NCBI RefSeq assembly: GCF_015352445.1
Contig: NZ_JADKPO010000001.1
Coordinates: forward strand, 62,001 to 126,000
Direction: 5' to 3'
DNA length: 64,000 nucleotides
Source of the DNA: Nocardioides agariphilus
Lineage (GTDB): Bacteria; Actinomycetota; Actinomycetes; Propionibacteriales; Nocardioidaceae
Shown here in pieces: positions 53,166-62,945 of the stretch. How positions within the stretch are numbered: position 1 is the first letter of the stretch; each line of letters opens with the position of its first letter. The position numbers and the translations under genes are program-made. The notes under the pieces were generated by a model. That model was not told the DNA's origin and did no database searches. It worked only from the letters and a program-made list of their open reading frames with translations.

Positions 53166-53839
53166 CCACGTTCGCACCACCGTTCGTGGCGACGTACGGC
53201 GAGACCGACCCCGACGCACCACTCGTCGTGCTGCTGCACGGCCGTGGGTCGAACGAGCACGACATCCTCTCGCTCGCGCCACACCTCCCCGAAGGCGCCG
53301 CGTACGCCGCCGTCCGGGCGCCGATCACCGAGGGCGGCGGCTTCGCCTGGTTCGCCAACCGCGGCATCGGCCGCCCGGTCGCCGAGTCCCTCGCCGAGAC
53401 CATGGCCTGGTTCCGCACCTGGCTCGACGACGTCACACCCACCGGGCGCACCGTGATACTCGTCGGGTTCAGCGGAGGGGCCGCCTTCGCCGGCGGCCTC
53501 GTCCTCGACGACCCCGGCCGGTACGCCGGCGCAGCCATCCTCTACGGCACCCTGCCGTTCGATGCCGGCGTACCGGTCGAGGCCGGACGTCTCGTGCATC
53601 TGCCCGTCTTTGTCGCCCAGGGCGACGCCGACCAGGTCATCCCCGCCGAGCTGCTCGCCCGCACCTGGGACTACCTGCTCGGCGAGTCCGCCGCCCATGC
53701 CTCCCCATGGCGCGACCGTGGCGGGCACGGATTGTCGGATGCGGCGGCCGCCGCGCTGCACGACTGGCTCACCCAACGGCTGCGCTCCTTGCTCCACCGA
53801 GCCGCATCCGCAGACGGCCCCTGCAACGACGTCGGGTAA
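53162..53839 (+). CDS. alpha/beta hydrolase (carboxylesterase/phospholipase type)
   Basis: The protein has 225 residues. The oxyanion region is VVLLHGRGSNEHDI, the nucleophile elbow ILVGFSGGAAFAGGL (Gly-Phe-Ser-Gly-Gly), the Asp lies in VAQGDADQVIP and the His in RGGHGLSDAA. This is the small carboxylesterase/YpfH-type family. GTG 53162 overlaps the VOC stop. With the dioxygenase-like protein it suggests breakdown or detoxification of an aromatic or ester compound. Confidence 0.87.
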   Translation: MTTFAPPFVATYGETDPDAPLVVLLHGRGSNEHDILSLAPHLPEGAAYAAVRAPITEGGGFAWFANRGIGRPVAESLAETMAWFRTWLDDVTPTGRTVILVGFSGGAAFAGGLVLDDPGRYAGAAILYGTLPFDAGVPVEAGRLVHLPVFVAQGDADQVIPAELLARTWDYLLGESAAHASPWRDRGGHGLSDAAAAALHDWLTQRLRSLLHRAASADGPCNDVG

Positions 53840-53893
53840 CCGACGCTGCCGGTCGGTCAACGCCCATCGGCCAGGCAGTGGTGAGGGTGTGGG

Positions 53894-54319
53894 TCAGATC
53901 GTCAGCAGGAAGACCCCCGTGATGAGAAGGGCGACCACCTTGACGACTTCAAGGCCGACGTACCAGTAGTGCGCGTCGGAGCGCGGCGCATCGTTGCCGG
54001 CGAGGACCCGGTCGGATCGCCTCGCCAGGCGCGGACGGACGAGCACGATCTGGACCACCAGGATCACCACGGGCACCGTGGCGGTGATGATGCTGCGCGC
54101 GGCCGGCATCGCCGAAAGCACTGCGGACGCCAAGACGACAGCCAGGGTCAGCTCGGCAATGTTGAGTGCGCGGAACACCAGTCGTCCGATGCCAAGCCCG
54201 ATCGGTAGCGTCACACCTGGTGCCCGGAACTTCAGCGGAGCTTCCACGAACGAGATCGCGGTGACCATGCCAAGCCAGACGAACGTCACCGCGGTCGCGA
54301 GCGCCAACGAAGGACTCAT
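53894..54319 (-). CDS. four-helix membrane protein
   Basis: The protein has 141 residues with four helices (LATAVTFVWLGMVTAISFVE, ALNIAELTLAVVLASAVLSA, ITATVPVVILVVQIVLVRP, VGLEVVKVVALLITGVFLLT). Charged residues within the helices (Glu, Arg, Glu) are conserved-looking. The family is not recognised. It lies 15 bp after the end region of aceE on the same strand. Confidence 0.65.
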   Translation of the reverse strand: MSPSLALATAVTFVWLGMVTAISFVEAPLKFRAPGVTLPIGLGIGRLVFRALNIAELTLAVVLASAVLSAMPAARSIITATVPVVILVVQIVLVRPRLARRSDRVLAGNDAPRSDAHYWYVGLEVVKVVALLITGVFLLTI

Positions 54320-54334
54320 GCCTGCACCTGTCCG

Positions 54335-57066
54335 TCACGAAGGGATTCCGAACTCACGGCTGTAGTTCCTCGCAACTGCCCGGGCCATCACTGGGTCAAT
54401 GAGCCGCTGGCGCGCCAGGCGCTCGACTACTCGCAGCGCGATGGAGGGTGCGTCGACGCCGAAGTGGCGGCGCAGCGCGGCACGGGTATCGGAGAGACCG
54501 AAGCCATCGGTGCCCAGCGAGGACCAGTCACCTGGGACGAACGGCGCGATCTGGTCGGGGACTGCCCGCATCCAGTCCGAGACCGCGACCACCGGCCCGC
54601 GCTGTCCCGCAAGTCGGGCGGTGACGTAGGGGGTCCGTTGCGGTTCATCGGGATGCTGGTGGTTCCACTCGTCGGTGGCGAGAGCCTCGCGACGCAGCCG
54701 TGTCCAGGAGGTGACCGACCAGACGTCGACGTTTACCCCCCAGTAGCGCAGCAACTTCTGTGCCTCGAGCGCCCACGGCACCGAGATCCCGGAGGCGAGG
54801 ACCTGGGCGCCAGGTCCCCGGTCCGTTGCCGCCGGCGAGTACAGGTGCATTCCGGCGAGGTTCCTTCGACGTCGGCGTTGTCCGGCTCGGCGGGCTGGGC
54901 GACCGGTTCGTTGTAGAGGGTGAGGTAGTAGAAGACATTGGGATCCTCTGCAGGACCCGGTTCGCCGTACATCCGGCGCAGGGCGTCTCGCACGATGTGG
55001 CCGAGCTCGAAGCCGAACGCCGGGTCGTATGCGACGCAGGCGGGGTTTGTCGAGGCCAGGAGCAGTGAGTGGCCGTCCTGGTGCTGGAGCCCCTCGCCGT
55101 TGAGCGTGGTCCGGCCCGCGGTGGCGCCGAGCAGAAACCCTCGGGTCAACTGGTCCGCGGCCGCCCATAGCTGGTCCCCGGTGCGTTGGAACCCGAACAT
55201 GGAGTAGAAGATGTAGATCGGGATCATCGGCTCCCCGTGGGTCGCGTACGAGGTTCCAGCCGCGGTCCAGGAGGCAGCGCAGCCAGCCTCGGTGATCCCT
55301 TCGTGGAGCAGCACCCCGCGGGTGTCCTCCTGGTAGCTGAGCATCAGATCTCGGTCCACCGAGAGGTAGTGCTGGCCGTGCGGTGAGTAGATCTTCTTGG
55401 TCGGGAAGAAGGCATCCATGCCGAAGGTGCGGGCCTCGTCGGGGATTATCGGGACGAACCGGTGCCCGATCTCGGGGTCCTTCATCAGGCTCTTGAGGAG
55501 ACGGACGAACGCCATCGTGGTGGCGACGGGCTGCCGCCCGGCACCGCGCGCCATGACGTCGTACGCCGCTTCGTCGGGCAGCTTCAGCAGCCTCGCGCGC
55601 GCGGGTGGCACGCTCCTGCGGGGCAGGTTTCCGCCGAGGAGGCGGCGGCGCTCGTGCAGGTACTCCAGTTCGCGGGATCCGGAGGGCAAGGGGACGTACG
55701 GAGGAAGGTCCGCGTCGAGGTGGCTGTCACGGAGCGGCATCTTCAGGCGGTCGCGGAAGGCACGCAGGTCTTCGAGGGTGAGCTTCTTCATCTGGTGGGT
55801 GGAGTTGCGACTCTCGAAGTGCGAGCCGAGCGTCCACCCCTTGATGGTCTGGGCCAGCACGACGGTCGGCTGACCCCGGTGCCGCAGAGCCGCGTCGTAG
55901 GCCGCGTACACCTTCCGGCTGTCGTGCCCGCCGCGCTTGAGACCCCAGACCTCGGCGTCGGTCATGCCCTCGACCATCGCGAGGGTGCGAGGGTCGCGGG
56001 CGAAGAAGTGCTCGCGCACGAACGCTCCCGACTCCGACTTGTAGGTCTGGAAGTCACCGTCTGGGGTCGAGTTGAGCAGATCGACGAGAGCACGGTCGCG
56101 GTCGGCGCCGAGTAGCGGGTCCCACTCGCGTCCCCAGACGACCTTGATGACGTTCCAGCCAGCGCCACGGAAGTAGGCCTCGAGCTCCGGGATGATCCTG
56201 CCGTTGCCGCGCACCGGTCCGTCGAGGCGCTGCAGGTTGCAGTTGACGACGAACGTGAGGTTGTCAAGCCCTTCCCGGGCTGCGACGCCGAGTGCCCCCA
56301 GTGCCTCGGGTTCGTCCATCTCGCCGTCGCCGATGAAGGCCCAGACGTGTTGACGGCTGGTGTCCTTGATTCCGCGGTTGTGCAGGTATCGGTTGAACCG
56401 AGCCTGGTAGATGGCGCTGATCGGGCCGAGGCCCATCGAGACGGTGGTGAACTCCCAGAAGTCGGGCATCAGCCGGGGGTGGGGGTACGACGGGAGGCCG
56501 CCGCCCTGGCCGGCGTGCGAGATCTCTTGACGGAAGCCGTCCAGATGGTGTGCGGTCAGGCGTCCCTCGAGGAAGGCCCGCGCGTAGATGCCCGGTGCGG
56601 CGTGGCCCTGGAAGTAGATCTGGTCTGCTCCGCCGTCGGCGTCGTGGCCACGGAAGAAGTGGTTGAACCCCACCTCGTACAGCGTGGCGGTGGAGGCGTA
56701 GGTCGAGATATGTCCGCCGACGCCGAGGCCGGGCCTTTGCGCGCGGTGGACCATCATCGCCGCGTTCCAGCGGACGTAGGACCGGATCCTGCGTTCGATG
56801 TCCTCATCGCCGGGGAACGCCGGCTCGGCGGTGGCGGGGATCGTGTTGACGTAGTCGGTGTCGCCGTATCCAGGGGGCACTATGTGGCGTTGCTGGGCCC
56901 GGTGCAGGACGCTCGTCATGAGCTCGCGGGCGCGGGCGCGGCCAGCGTGATCGACGACCGCGTCCACGGAGTCAAGCCATTCCTGTGTCTCGGTCGGATC
57001 GGTGTCGGGTGGCTGGAAATCCATGAAGCCTCCGTCTCCAGGCTCACGCTTCAGTTCGGTGCTCAC
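54335..57066 (-). pseudogene. aceE: homodimeric pyruvate dehydrogenase E1 component (AceE) with a frameshift
   Basis: The joined protein is about 910 residues, the normal AceE length. The thiamine diphosphate motif is [20 protein letters not shown]...VVNCNLQ, and the middle domain has [18 protein letters not shown]. The C-terminal domain ([40 protein letters not shown]) lies in another frame from about 54855. The total of 2732 nt is not a multiple of three. One indel near DVEGT would restore the enzyme. GGAG lies upstream of GTG 57066. No E2/E3 genes follow, as usual for actinobacteria. Confidence 0.85.
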
Positions 57067-57258
57067 GGTGTTGTTCTCCTCTCAAGGACCCGCTCGTGTC
57101 GTGTCCGGCACGGGGTTGGAATGGCCAGCTCTCGCCGGAGCCGTGAGGAGGTTCGGGGCGTGGCACGGTCTCGCCCTGGTGGAGACCCCGTCGAGGTTGG
57201 CCGGGTTCGGCGCCGGTGCGCTCAGCTGTGGCGTGCTGGCATCGCCCACACAGGAGTG

Positions 57259-57702
57259 TCATCGAGGCGGCCGCGGGGCAGGGTGCGCGGAACTCGCGTC
57301 GCCGCACCGGGGGCAGCGTGCGTAGCTGCCGTGCTGGATTCTGCGGAGAGCTGCTTCGATGTCGCTAAGCGCCGAACTTGCCGCCGCCCGCCGTGCACGG
57401 TGAGTCTCCGCCCGCCGGGGATCGGTCACGGGGTCCGGCGAGAGTGCGTCCAGCTGGTGCAACTGATGAATACGGAAGGTTCGCAGCGCCGTCAGTGTCG
57501 AGCGGGCGACTGCAAGGAACTCGGCGACATCGACGTCCGCAAGCCGACTCGCTGCGCGCGGGTTCCTCCGGCCAGGCGTGCCGGCGGGGACCTTGAGGGT
57601 AACCGGCGACTGGTCGGAGGAACCCGCGCCCGACCCTCCGCGACTGCGTGAGCGCGGAAGGGGCTCGTGAGACCGCGCGGTAGCGGTCGATGATGCTGTC
57701 AT
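57259..57702 (-). pseudogene. DksA/TraR-type zinc-finger protein, probably frameshifted
   Basis: A Pro/Arg-rich N-terminus leads to ALSDIEAALRRIQHGSYARCPRCGD, the helix and first C-x2-C of DksA/TraR C4 fingers. The frame then ends without the second C-x2-C, but LLCGRCQHA is found in another frame at about 57235. One indel would complete the finger. It starts 139 bp from a TTGCC-N7-GGCAA site. Confidence 0.5.
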
Positions 57703-57840
57703 GGGATCACTTCATCGGCTGTGGGACAGGGCGACGGTGGTGTCGGTGGCGTCGGTGGCGTCGTCGGCTTGCGCTCTCCACTCTGTCCGTGGAGGGAGGG
57801 TCCTTCCAGGCGGGTGGTCGGTCACCTCCGTCGTCGGTGT

Positions 57841-57857
57841 TTGCCGGTGCCAGGCAA
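57841..57857. promoter_or_regulatory. TTGCC-N7-GGCAA site 1
   Basis: TTGCCGGTGCCAGGCAA lies in the gap between the zinc-finger gene (start 57702) and the end of the glyoxalase-fold gene. It is one of four matching inverted repeats in the last 6.2 kb. Confidence 0.55.
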
Positions 57858-57896
57858 GAACCGGTGGATCAGGCTGGGGCGTCCGCTGGGGCACTC

Positions 57897-58328
57897 TCAT
57901 ACGTACAGATGCGCGCCCACGACTGAGCGGGGCAGCCGTTCCGGGCTTGGGTGCGCCACGAGGATCCGGATGCCATCGGGGTCGTGCGCTGCCAGGAAGG
58001 ACACGCCGCCGCTGGTGTAGCCGTCAGTCCGTCCGACACGGTCCTGAAGTGCTTGCGCAATGTCTCGCAGCCCGGCGTCACTGTCCACGGCCCAGATGAG
58101 GTACTGCAGCCCGATCCCGCCTGAGGGGTGCTCGGCGATGAGCCCCCGTGCGATCAGGTAGATCTGGAAGCCGCCGGGGGCCAATAGCAGGGCAGCGCCA
58201 GGCTCGCGAATGGAGACAGTGCAGCAGAAGACATCGCGGTAGAACTCGGTGGAACGGTCCAGCCGCGAGACGAAGAGGACCGAGGAGGTCACCCGCGCCG
58301 CTGCGCGTTCCACGCCGTCACCCTTCAT
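57897..58328 (-). CDS. VOC family protein (second)
   Basis: The protein has 143 residues. Two half-domains are visible: [20 protein letters not shown] and [20 protein letters not shown], ending in [15 protein letters not shown]. The usual first His is replaced by Ser and the Glu by Arg, so it may not bind metal and could act as a binding protein. Its ATG overlaps the ctaD stop by 11 bp, so the two are co-translated. Confidence 0.75.
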   Translation of the reverse strand: MKGDGVERAAARVTSSVLFVSRLDRSTEFYRDVFCCTVSIREPGAALLLAPGGFQIYLIARGLIAEHPSGGIGLQYLIWAVDSDAGLRDIAQALQDRVGRTDGYTSGGVSFLAAHDPDGIRILVAHPSPERLPRSVVGAHLYV

Positions 58329-60090
58329 CGGTTGTCCCTTCCTCGTCGACGATGGCGCCGCGTTCGCGGCGGAGCTCCTCGCGGCCCTGCATCTCGGGGG
58401 CGTCCGTGAGACGGCCTTCACGAGCGGCCTCGTTGTGTGCGAGCTCGACTGCCGACACCGTCGGGTGCCGCATGTCGAACGCGGGTGAGTCGGACCTGAC
58501 CCGCGGGATCATCACGAAGTTGTGCCGCGGCGGCGGGCTGCTGGTCGCCCACTCCAGCGAGCGGCCCCAGCCCCAGGGGTCGTCACGCTCGACCAACGGA
58601 CCGCGCCGGCTGACCCAGACGTTGTAGAGGAACGGCAGCGTCGAGGCACCCAGGATGAACGCGCCAACGGTCGAGACCTGGTTGAGGACGGTGAAGCCGT
58701 CGTCGGGCAGGTAGTCGGCAATGCGACGCGGCATGCCCTCGACACCCAGCCAGTGCTGCACCAAGAAGGTGGTGTGGAAGCCGACGAACAGCAGCCAGAA
58801 GTGGAACTTGCCGAGCCGTTCGTCGAGCATCCGGCCGGTCATCTTCGGCCACCAGAAGTAGAAGCCCGCGAACATCGCGAACACCACCGTCCCGAACACC
58901 ACGTAGTGGAAGTGCGCGACCACGAAGTAGGAGTCCGTGACGTGGAAGTCCAACGGTGGCGACGCGAGGATGACTCCGGTCAGGCCGCCGAACAGGAATG
59001 TGGTCAGGAAGCCCATCGACCAGAGCATGGGCGTGTCGAAGGTGATCGACCCGCCCCACATCGTGCCGATCCAGTTGAAGAACTTGATCCCGGTCGGCAC
59101 CGCGATCAGGAAGCTCATGCCCGAGAAGAACGCGAGGTCGACCGCACCGGTGACAAACATGTGGTGGGCCCACACCGACACCGACAAGACCGCGATCGCG
59201 ACCGTGGCACCGACCAGGCCGATGTAGCCGAAGACCGGTTTGCGGCTGAACACAGGCAGGATCTCCGAGATGATGCCGAAGAACGGCAGGGCGATGATGT
59301 AGACCTCCGGGTGGCCGAAGAACCAGAACAGGTGCTGCCACAAGATCGCGCCGCCGTTGGCAGCGTCGAACACGTGCGCCCCGAGCTGTCGGTCTGCCTC
59401 CAGCATGAGGAGCGCGCCGGCGAGCACCGGGAACGCGATGAGCACCAGCAGTGAGGTGACGAAGGTGTTCCACACGAAGATGGGCATCCGGAACATGGTC
59501 ATGCCGGGCGCGCGCATGCAGATGATCGTGGTGATGAAGTTGACGGCAGCCAGGATGGTGCCCAGGCCGGCCAGCCACAGGCCCATGATCCAGAGGTCTC
59601 CGCCGACGCCCGGCGACCGGATAGCGTCGTTCAGCGGGGCGTAGGCGAACCAGCCGAAGTCGGCAGCGCCCTGCGGAGTCAGGAACCCGGAGGCCGCGAT
59701 GAGGCCGCCGAACAGGAACAGCCAGTAGGACAGCATGTTCAGCCGCGGGAACGCCACGTCCGGAGCGCCGATCTGGAGCGGCATGATCGCGTTGCCGAAA
59801 CCGAAGAACAGCGGCGTCGCGAACAGCAGCAGCATGATCGTGCCGTGCATCGTGAACAACTGGTTGTAGAGCTCCTCGTTCACGACCTGCTGGCCGGGGT
59901 AGGCCAGCTCGGAGCGCATGACCATCGCCATCACGCCGCCGATCAGGAACCAGCAGAACGACGTCACCAGGTAGAGCTTGCCGATCACCTTGTGGTCGGT
60001 CGTGGTCATGACGCGGACCATGGAGCGGCCCAGTGAGGGGTTGGGCGGCCTGGCGGCCTGGGCCCGGCCCTGGGTGATAGCAGTCGTCAC
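58318..60090 (-). CDS. ctaD: cytochrome c oxidase subunit I (aa3 type)
   Basis: The protein has 590 residues with twelve helices. Haem a ligand His is in [14 protein letters not shown], the Cu-B His and cross-linked Tyr in [25 protein letters not shown] gives the other Cu-B ligands, and [10 protein letters not shown] holds haem His residues. Proton-channel residues of the A family are present. GTG 60090 follows GGAGG. No subunit II, III or haem-synthesis genes are nearby, so this is probably a second, stand-alone ctaD copy that combines with subunits encoded elsewhere. Confidence 0.95.
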   Translation of the reverse strand: MTTAITQGRAQAARPPNPSLGRSMVRVMTTTDHKVIGKLYLVTSFCWFLIGGVMAMVMRSELAYPGQQVVNEELYNQLFTMHGTIMLLLFATPLFFGFGNAIMPLQIGAPDVAFPRLNMLSYWLFLFGGLIAASGFLTPQGAADFGWFAYAPLNDAIRSPGVGGDLWIMGLWLAGLGTILAAVNFITTIICMRAPGMTMFRMPIFVWNTFVTSLLVLIAFPVLAGALLMLEADRQLGAHVFDAANGGAILWQHLFWFFGHPEVYIIALPFFGIISEILPVFSRKPVFGYIGLVGATVAIAVLSVSVWAHHMFVTGAVDLAFFSGMSFLIAVPTGIKFFNWIGTMWGGSITFDTPMLWSMGFLTTFLFGGLTGVILASPPLDFHVTDSYFVVAHFHYVVFGTVVFAMFAGFYFWWPKMTGRMLDERLGKFHFWLLFVGFHTTFLVQHWLGVEGMPRRIADYLPDDGFTVLNQVSTVGAFILGASTLPFLYNVWVSRRGPLVERDDPWGWGRSLEWATSSPPPRHNFVMIPRVRSDSPAFDMRHPTVSAVELAHNEAAREGRLTDAPEMQGREELRRERGAIVDEEGTTDEG

Positions 60091-60165
60091 GCCACGCCTC
60101 CGCCTCGGCCGGCGCCTGCCGGTAGTCCGCGGCACGCCGCGAGAGCGGCAGCCATCATGGGAGGG

Positions 60166-60429
60166 TCACCAGTTCGAAGGGGGATCGCTGGCCGGGAACG
60201 ACTGAAGACCCCATTCATCGACCATGTCCCAGGCCTGACTACTCACGGCGTCATCCGTCTTCACCGACGGCCACCTGCTCATTGGCAACGAGCTCATTCG
60301 CGACCAACTACGTGAGAGCGCGCCAAGGACTTCCGGGAAGCTGGGAATGTCCGACTCCGTCCCGGGGCCGACGCGGTCAGGGATCTCCGGTGATGCCGGT
60401 CCGGCTGGTAGTGCGCGCGTGAGTGTCAT
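60166..60429 (-). CDS. small protein with C-terminal SFPASDPPSNW motif
   Basis: The protein has 87 residues. Only the C-terminus, LQSFPASDPPSNW, is recognisable: the QSFPASDxPxW tail recurs at the ends of many short actinobacterial and proteobacterial proteins of unknown function. The N-terminus is low in complexity. AAGGGAAC precedes ATG 60429. It lies between ctaD and the PucR regulator and has a TTGCC-N7-GGCAA site 161 bp upstream. Confidence 0.5.
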   Translation of the reverse strand: MTLTRALPAGPASPEIPDRVGPGTESDIPSFPEVLGALSRSWSRMSSLPMSRWPSVKTDDAVSSQAWDMVDEWGLQSFPASDPPSNW

Positions 60430-60589
60430 CGGGGGTTCCCTTCGGGTGGGCAGTCGCGCACGACGTCGACGAAGTCGCGGGATGGTGTCACCACCACTGC
60501 GTGTGGACTGTCCCGAGCTGGGTTTCAGCCTGCCCCGCGACGACGTCGTCCCGTCATGGCCGGGACCGGCGAAGTCCGGCTACCGGCCG

Positions 60590-60606
60590 TTGCCAGTGAT
60601 CGGCAA
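60590..60606. promoter_or_regulatory. TTGCC-N7-GGCAA site 2
   Basis: TTGCCAGTGATCGGCAA lies between the small SFPASD protein gene and the end of the PucR gene. The preceding ten bases, CTACCGGCCG, also match those before the site at 63563, so 27 bp are shared with few mismatches. Confidence 0.6.
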
Positions 60607-60686
60607 CCTGGTCCGCTACCGGCCCGCAGCGGTACCGCGCTCGGCCCCGCGGCACTGACGACGGCGAGCGTGCCGGCTTGCCATCG

Positions 60687-61958
60687 TCACGAGCTGGCAG
60701 CGGAGTCGGGGATGTATCGCTCTGGCCAGTCAAGCAGCTTCGCACCGAGGACGGCGGTTTGCAGGGTGTAGCGATGCGCGGGGTCCAGCGGGTCGAAGCC
60801 GGTCAGCGACCTGACCCGGTCGAGCCGGTAGGTCACGGCCCGCACCGAGAGATGGAGCCGGGCCGCGGCTGCCGTCGCCACGCAACCACAGTCGAAGTAG
60901 GCAGCCAGGGTCTCCACCAGCGGACCCGCGCCGCCGCGGGCCTGGCGGAGAGGGTGAAGCACGGAGTAGACCAGGTCGTTCAGCGCGGGTTGGTCCCGGG
61001 CGAGCACCCGGTAGGTCAGCAGGTCCCGTGTCTCGACGATCGGGCTGTCCAGGTGCATCCGGGCCGCCATGGTCAGTCCTTCGCGAGCCTCCTCGTAGGA
61101 ACGGGCGATCCCGTAGGCACCCGGGTGCGCACGACCGATCGCGACCCGCCAGGGGGACCCACGCCGCAGGCGGCTGAGCTCGCTGTGCACGGTTTTGCCG
61201 AGGCTGCCGGTCGTCGCTAGACCCATCGAGGTGTCTGGCGCTCCGGTCACCTCAGCGAGGGCAATCACCACGACAAGCCCTTCCTTGGTGGCCACCAGCA
61301 CGTCCCGGTCGCCGAAGCGATCCAGGACGACTCGTTCGAGGGCGCTGGTGGCGGCCGCGATCGAGGGAAGTCGCTGCCCCGGTAGGGCGAGGGCGACCTG
61401 ATGGGCACGGGTCAGGTCGAGGCCGAATGGCTCCGCTCGCTCCACCAGCTCGCTCAGGTGGGCGTCGCCGCGCAGCAGGTCGTCGACGAGATCTCGTCGA
61501 ACAGTCTCTTCCTTGCGGATGAGCTCGCGGCCCGCCTCGGCATGGCCGTCCGCGAAGGCCGCCACCGCCTCGTCCAAGACCTCCAGCACCGCCTCAGCAG
61601 CTGCCCGTACGGCGTTCCGGTCGCGCTGACGGACGATCGCCGGAAGCTCAGCCCAGACGCGACGCGCCGCCGAGAGGTAGAGGTCGACGCCCCGCCCCAC
61701 GGGCACGCCTGATTCCGCGGCTCTACGGCCCTGCAGTCGGACCGCTTCGATCTCTGCTCGCTTCGGAGCCCGGCCGATCGTTGCGGCGTCGACCAGCATC
61801 GGCAAGTAACCGGCGAGGAACTCGGGCGACACCCCTCCGGAGTCCTTGCTGGCGCCTTCGGGGACACCGGCCAGCCAGGCCTCTTCCATGGCTGAGGGCT
61901 GCGTGGTTGCCGCCTTGGGGTTCCTGCTGGATCCACCATGCTTCACGTGCTCGTCCAT
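60687..61958 (-). CDS. PucR/CdaR-family transcriptional regulator
   Basis: The protein has 423 residues. The middle resembles a GGDEF-like sensor region, and the C-terminal helix-turn-helix reads AARLHLSVRAVTYRLDRVRS, followed by LTGFDPLDPAHRYTLQTAV, the PucR_HTH hallmark. Such regulators activate purine, amino-acid or stress genes. It stands alone on the minus strand and could be the protein that binds the TTGCC-N7-GGCAA sites around it, but nothing in the sequence proves this. Confidence 0.87.
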   Translation of the reverse strand: MDEHVKHGGSSRNPKAATTQPSAMEEAWLAGVPEGASKDSGGVSPEFLAGYLPMLVDAATIGRAPKRAEIEAVRLQGRRAAESGVPVGRGVDLYLSAARRVWAELPAIVRQRDRNAVRAAAEAVLEVLDEAVAAFADGHAEAGRELIRKEETVRRDLVDDLLRGDAHLSELVERAEPFGLDLTRAHQVALALPGQRLPSIAAATSALERVVLDRFGDRDVLVATKEGLVVVIALAEVTGAPDTSMGLATTGSLGKTVHSELSRLRRGSPWRVAIGRAHPGAYGIARSYEEAREGLTMAARMHLDSPIVETRDLLTYRVLARDQPALNDLVYSVLHPLRQARGGAGPLVETLAAYFDCGCVATAAAARLHLSVRAVTYRLDRVRSLTGFDPLDPAHRYTLQTAVLGAKLLDWPERYIPDSAASS

Positions 61959-62077
61959 TCATCGCCGCTGTTCGCCCATTAGTACACCCGGGCAATCGCA
62001 GTCAGGCGGTCGAGGTACAACAAATGCGCGGACGGCTCAGCCGTACTGCCCCGGCATGAAACCGAGCGGAGACCGCT

Positions 62078-62905
62078 CTAGCGGGGCAGAGTCTGCTCGG
62101 GTAGACGTAGTGCGCTCACCATGGGCTTGGGAACCACGATGGGGCCATCCACGGGATCGGTCGGTGGGTCAATGCTCTGCGGGGTCTCGGTCTGCGCTGG
62201 CTGGGAGGGGGTGACTCTCTCCAGGAAGCGAAGCAGCTCGACCGGGAACGGGAGCACGAGCGTCGAATTCCTCTCGGCGGCAACCTCGACGACCGTCTGC
62301 AGCAGCCGCAGCTGCAGCGCCGCTGGGTGCTCGGCCATGACCTCGGCGGCCTGCGCGAGCTTCTCGGAGGCCTGGAGCTCGCCGTCTGCGGTGATGATGC
62401 GAGCGCGTCGTTCGCGTTCGGCCTCGGCTTGGCGCGACATCGACCGCTTCATGGTGTCGGGCAGGGAGACGTCCTTGATCTCGACGCGGTCGATGTGCAC
62501 GCCCCACCCGGCAGCCGGGCTGTCGATCATCAGCTCCATGCCCTGGTTGAGCTTCTCGCGGTCGCCCAGAAGATCATCGAGGTCGCTCTTACCGATGATG
62601 GACCGTAGCGACGTCTGCGCGACCTGCCCGATCGCCGCGAAGTAGTCCTGCACATCGACCGCCGCCCGTAGCGGGTCCATCACCTTGAAGTAGACGACCG
62701 CGTCCACCCGTACCGTGATGTTGTCGTGGGTAATGCCGTCTTGGGCCGGGACCGGCAGGGTGATGATCTGCATGTTGACCTTCTGGAGCCGGTCCACGAT
62801 GGGGATCAAGACGGCGAGGCCCGCGCGGAGAGGCTTCGGACGCACCCTCCCGAATCGGTAGACGACACCTCGTTCGTACTCCTTGACCACGCGGAGGCTG
62901 GTCAC
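62078..62905 (-). CDS. SPFH/band 7 domain protein (slipin-like)
   Basis: The protein has 275 residues. The domain opens with LRVVKEYERGVVYRFGRVRP and includes VDAVVYFKVMDPLRA, RSIIGKSDLDDLLGDRE, then VEIKDVSLPDTMKRSMSRQA and the charged AEAERERRARIITA. Slipins normally start with a membrane helix; here none is present from GTG 62905 (GAGGCGG upstream), and the longer frame also lacks one. It may bind the membrane through other means or a partner. A perfect TTGCC-N7-GGCAA site lies 17 bp upstream. Confidence 0.87.
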   Translation of the reverse strand: MTSLRVVKEYERGVVYRFGRVRPKPLRAGLAVLIPIVDRLQKVNMQIITLPVPAQDGITHDNITVRVDAVVYFKVMDPLRAAVDVQDYFAAIGQVAQTSLRSIIGKSDLDDLLGDREKLNQGMELMIDSPAAGWGVHIDRVEIKDVSLPDTMKRSMSRQAEAERERRARIITADGELQASEKLAQAAEVMAEHPAALQLRLLQTVVEVAAERNSTLVLPFPVELLRFLERVTPSQPAQTETPQSIDPPTDPVDGPIVVPKPMVSALRLPEQTLPR

Positions 62906-62921
62906 GGTATGCCGCCTCTTC

Positions 62922-62938
62922 TTGCCGAGCCTCGGCAA
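62922..62938. promoter_or_regulatory. TTGCC-N7-GGCAA site 3 (perfect palindrome)
   Basis: The extended repeat CTTGCCGAG-C-CTCGGCAAG has nine-base arms and one central base. It sits between the slipin start (62905) and the DUF488 stop (62946), so it overlaps the region where the slipin promoter or leader must be. Confidence 0.65.
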
Positions 62939-62945
62939 GCAGGAC

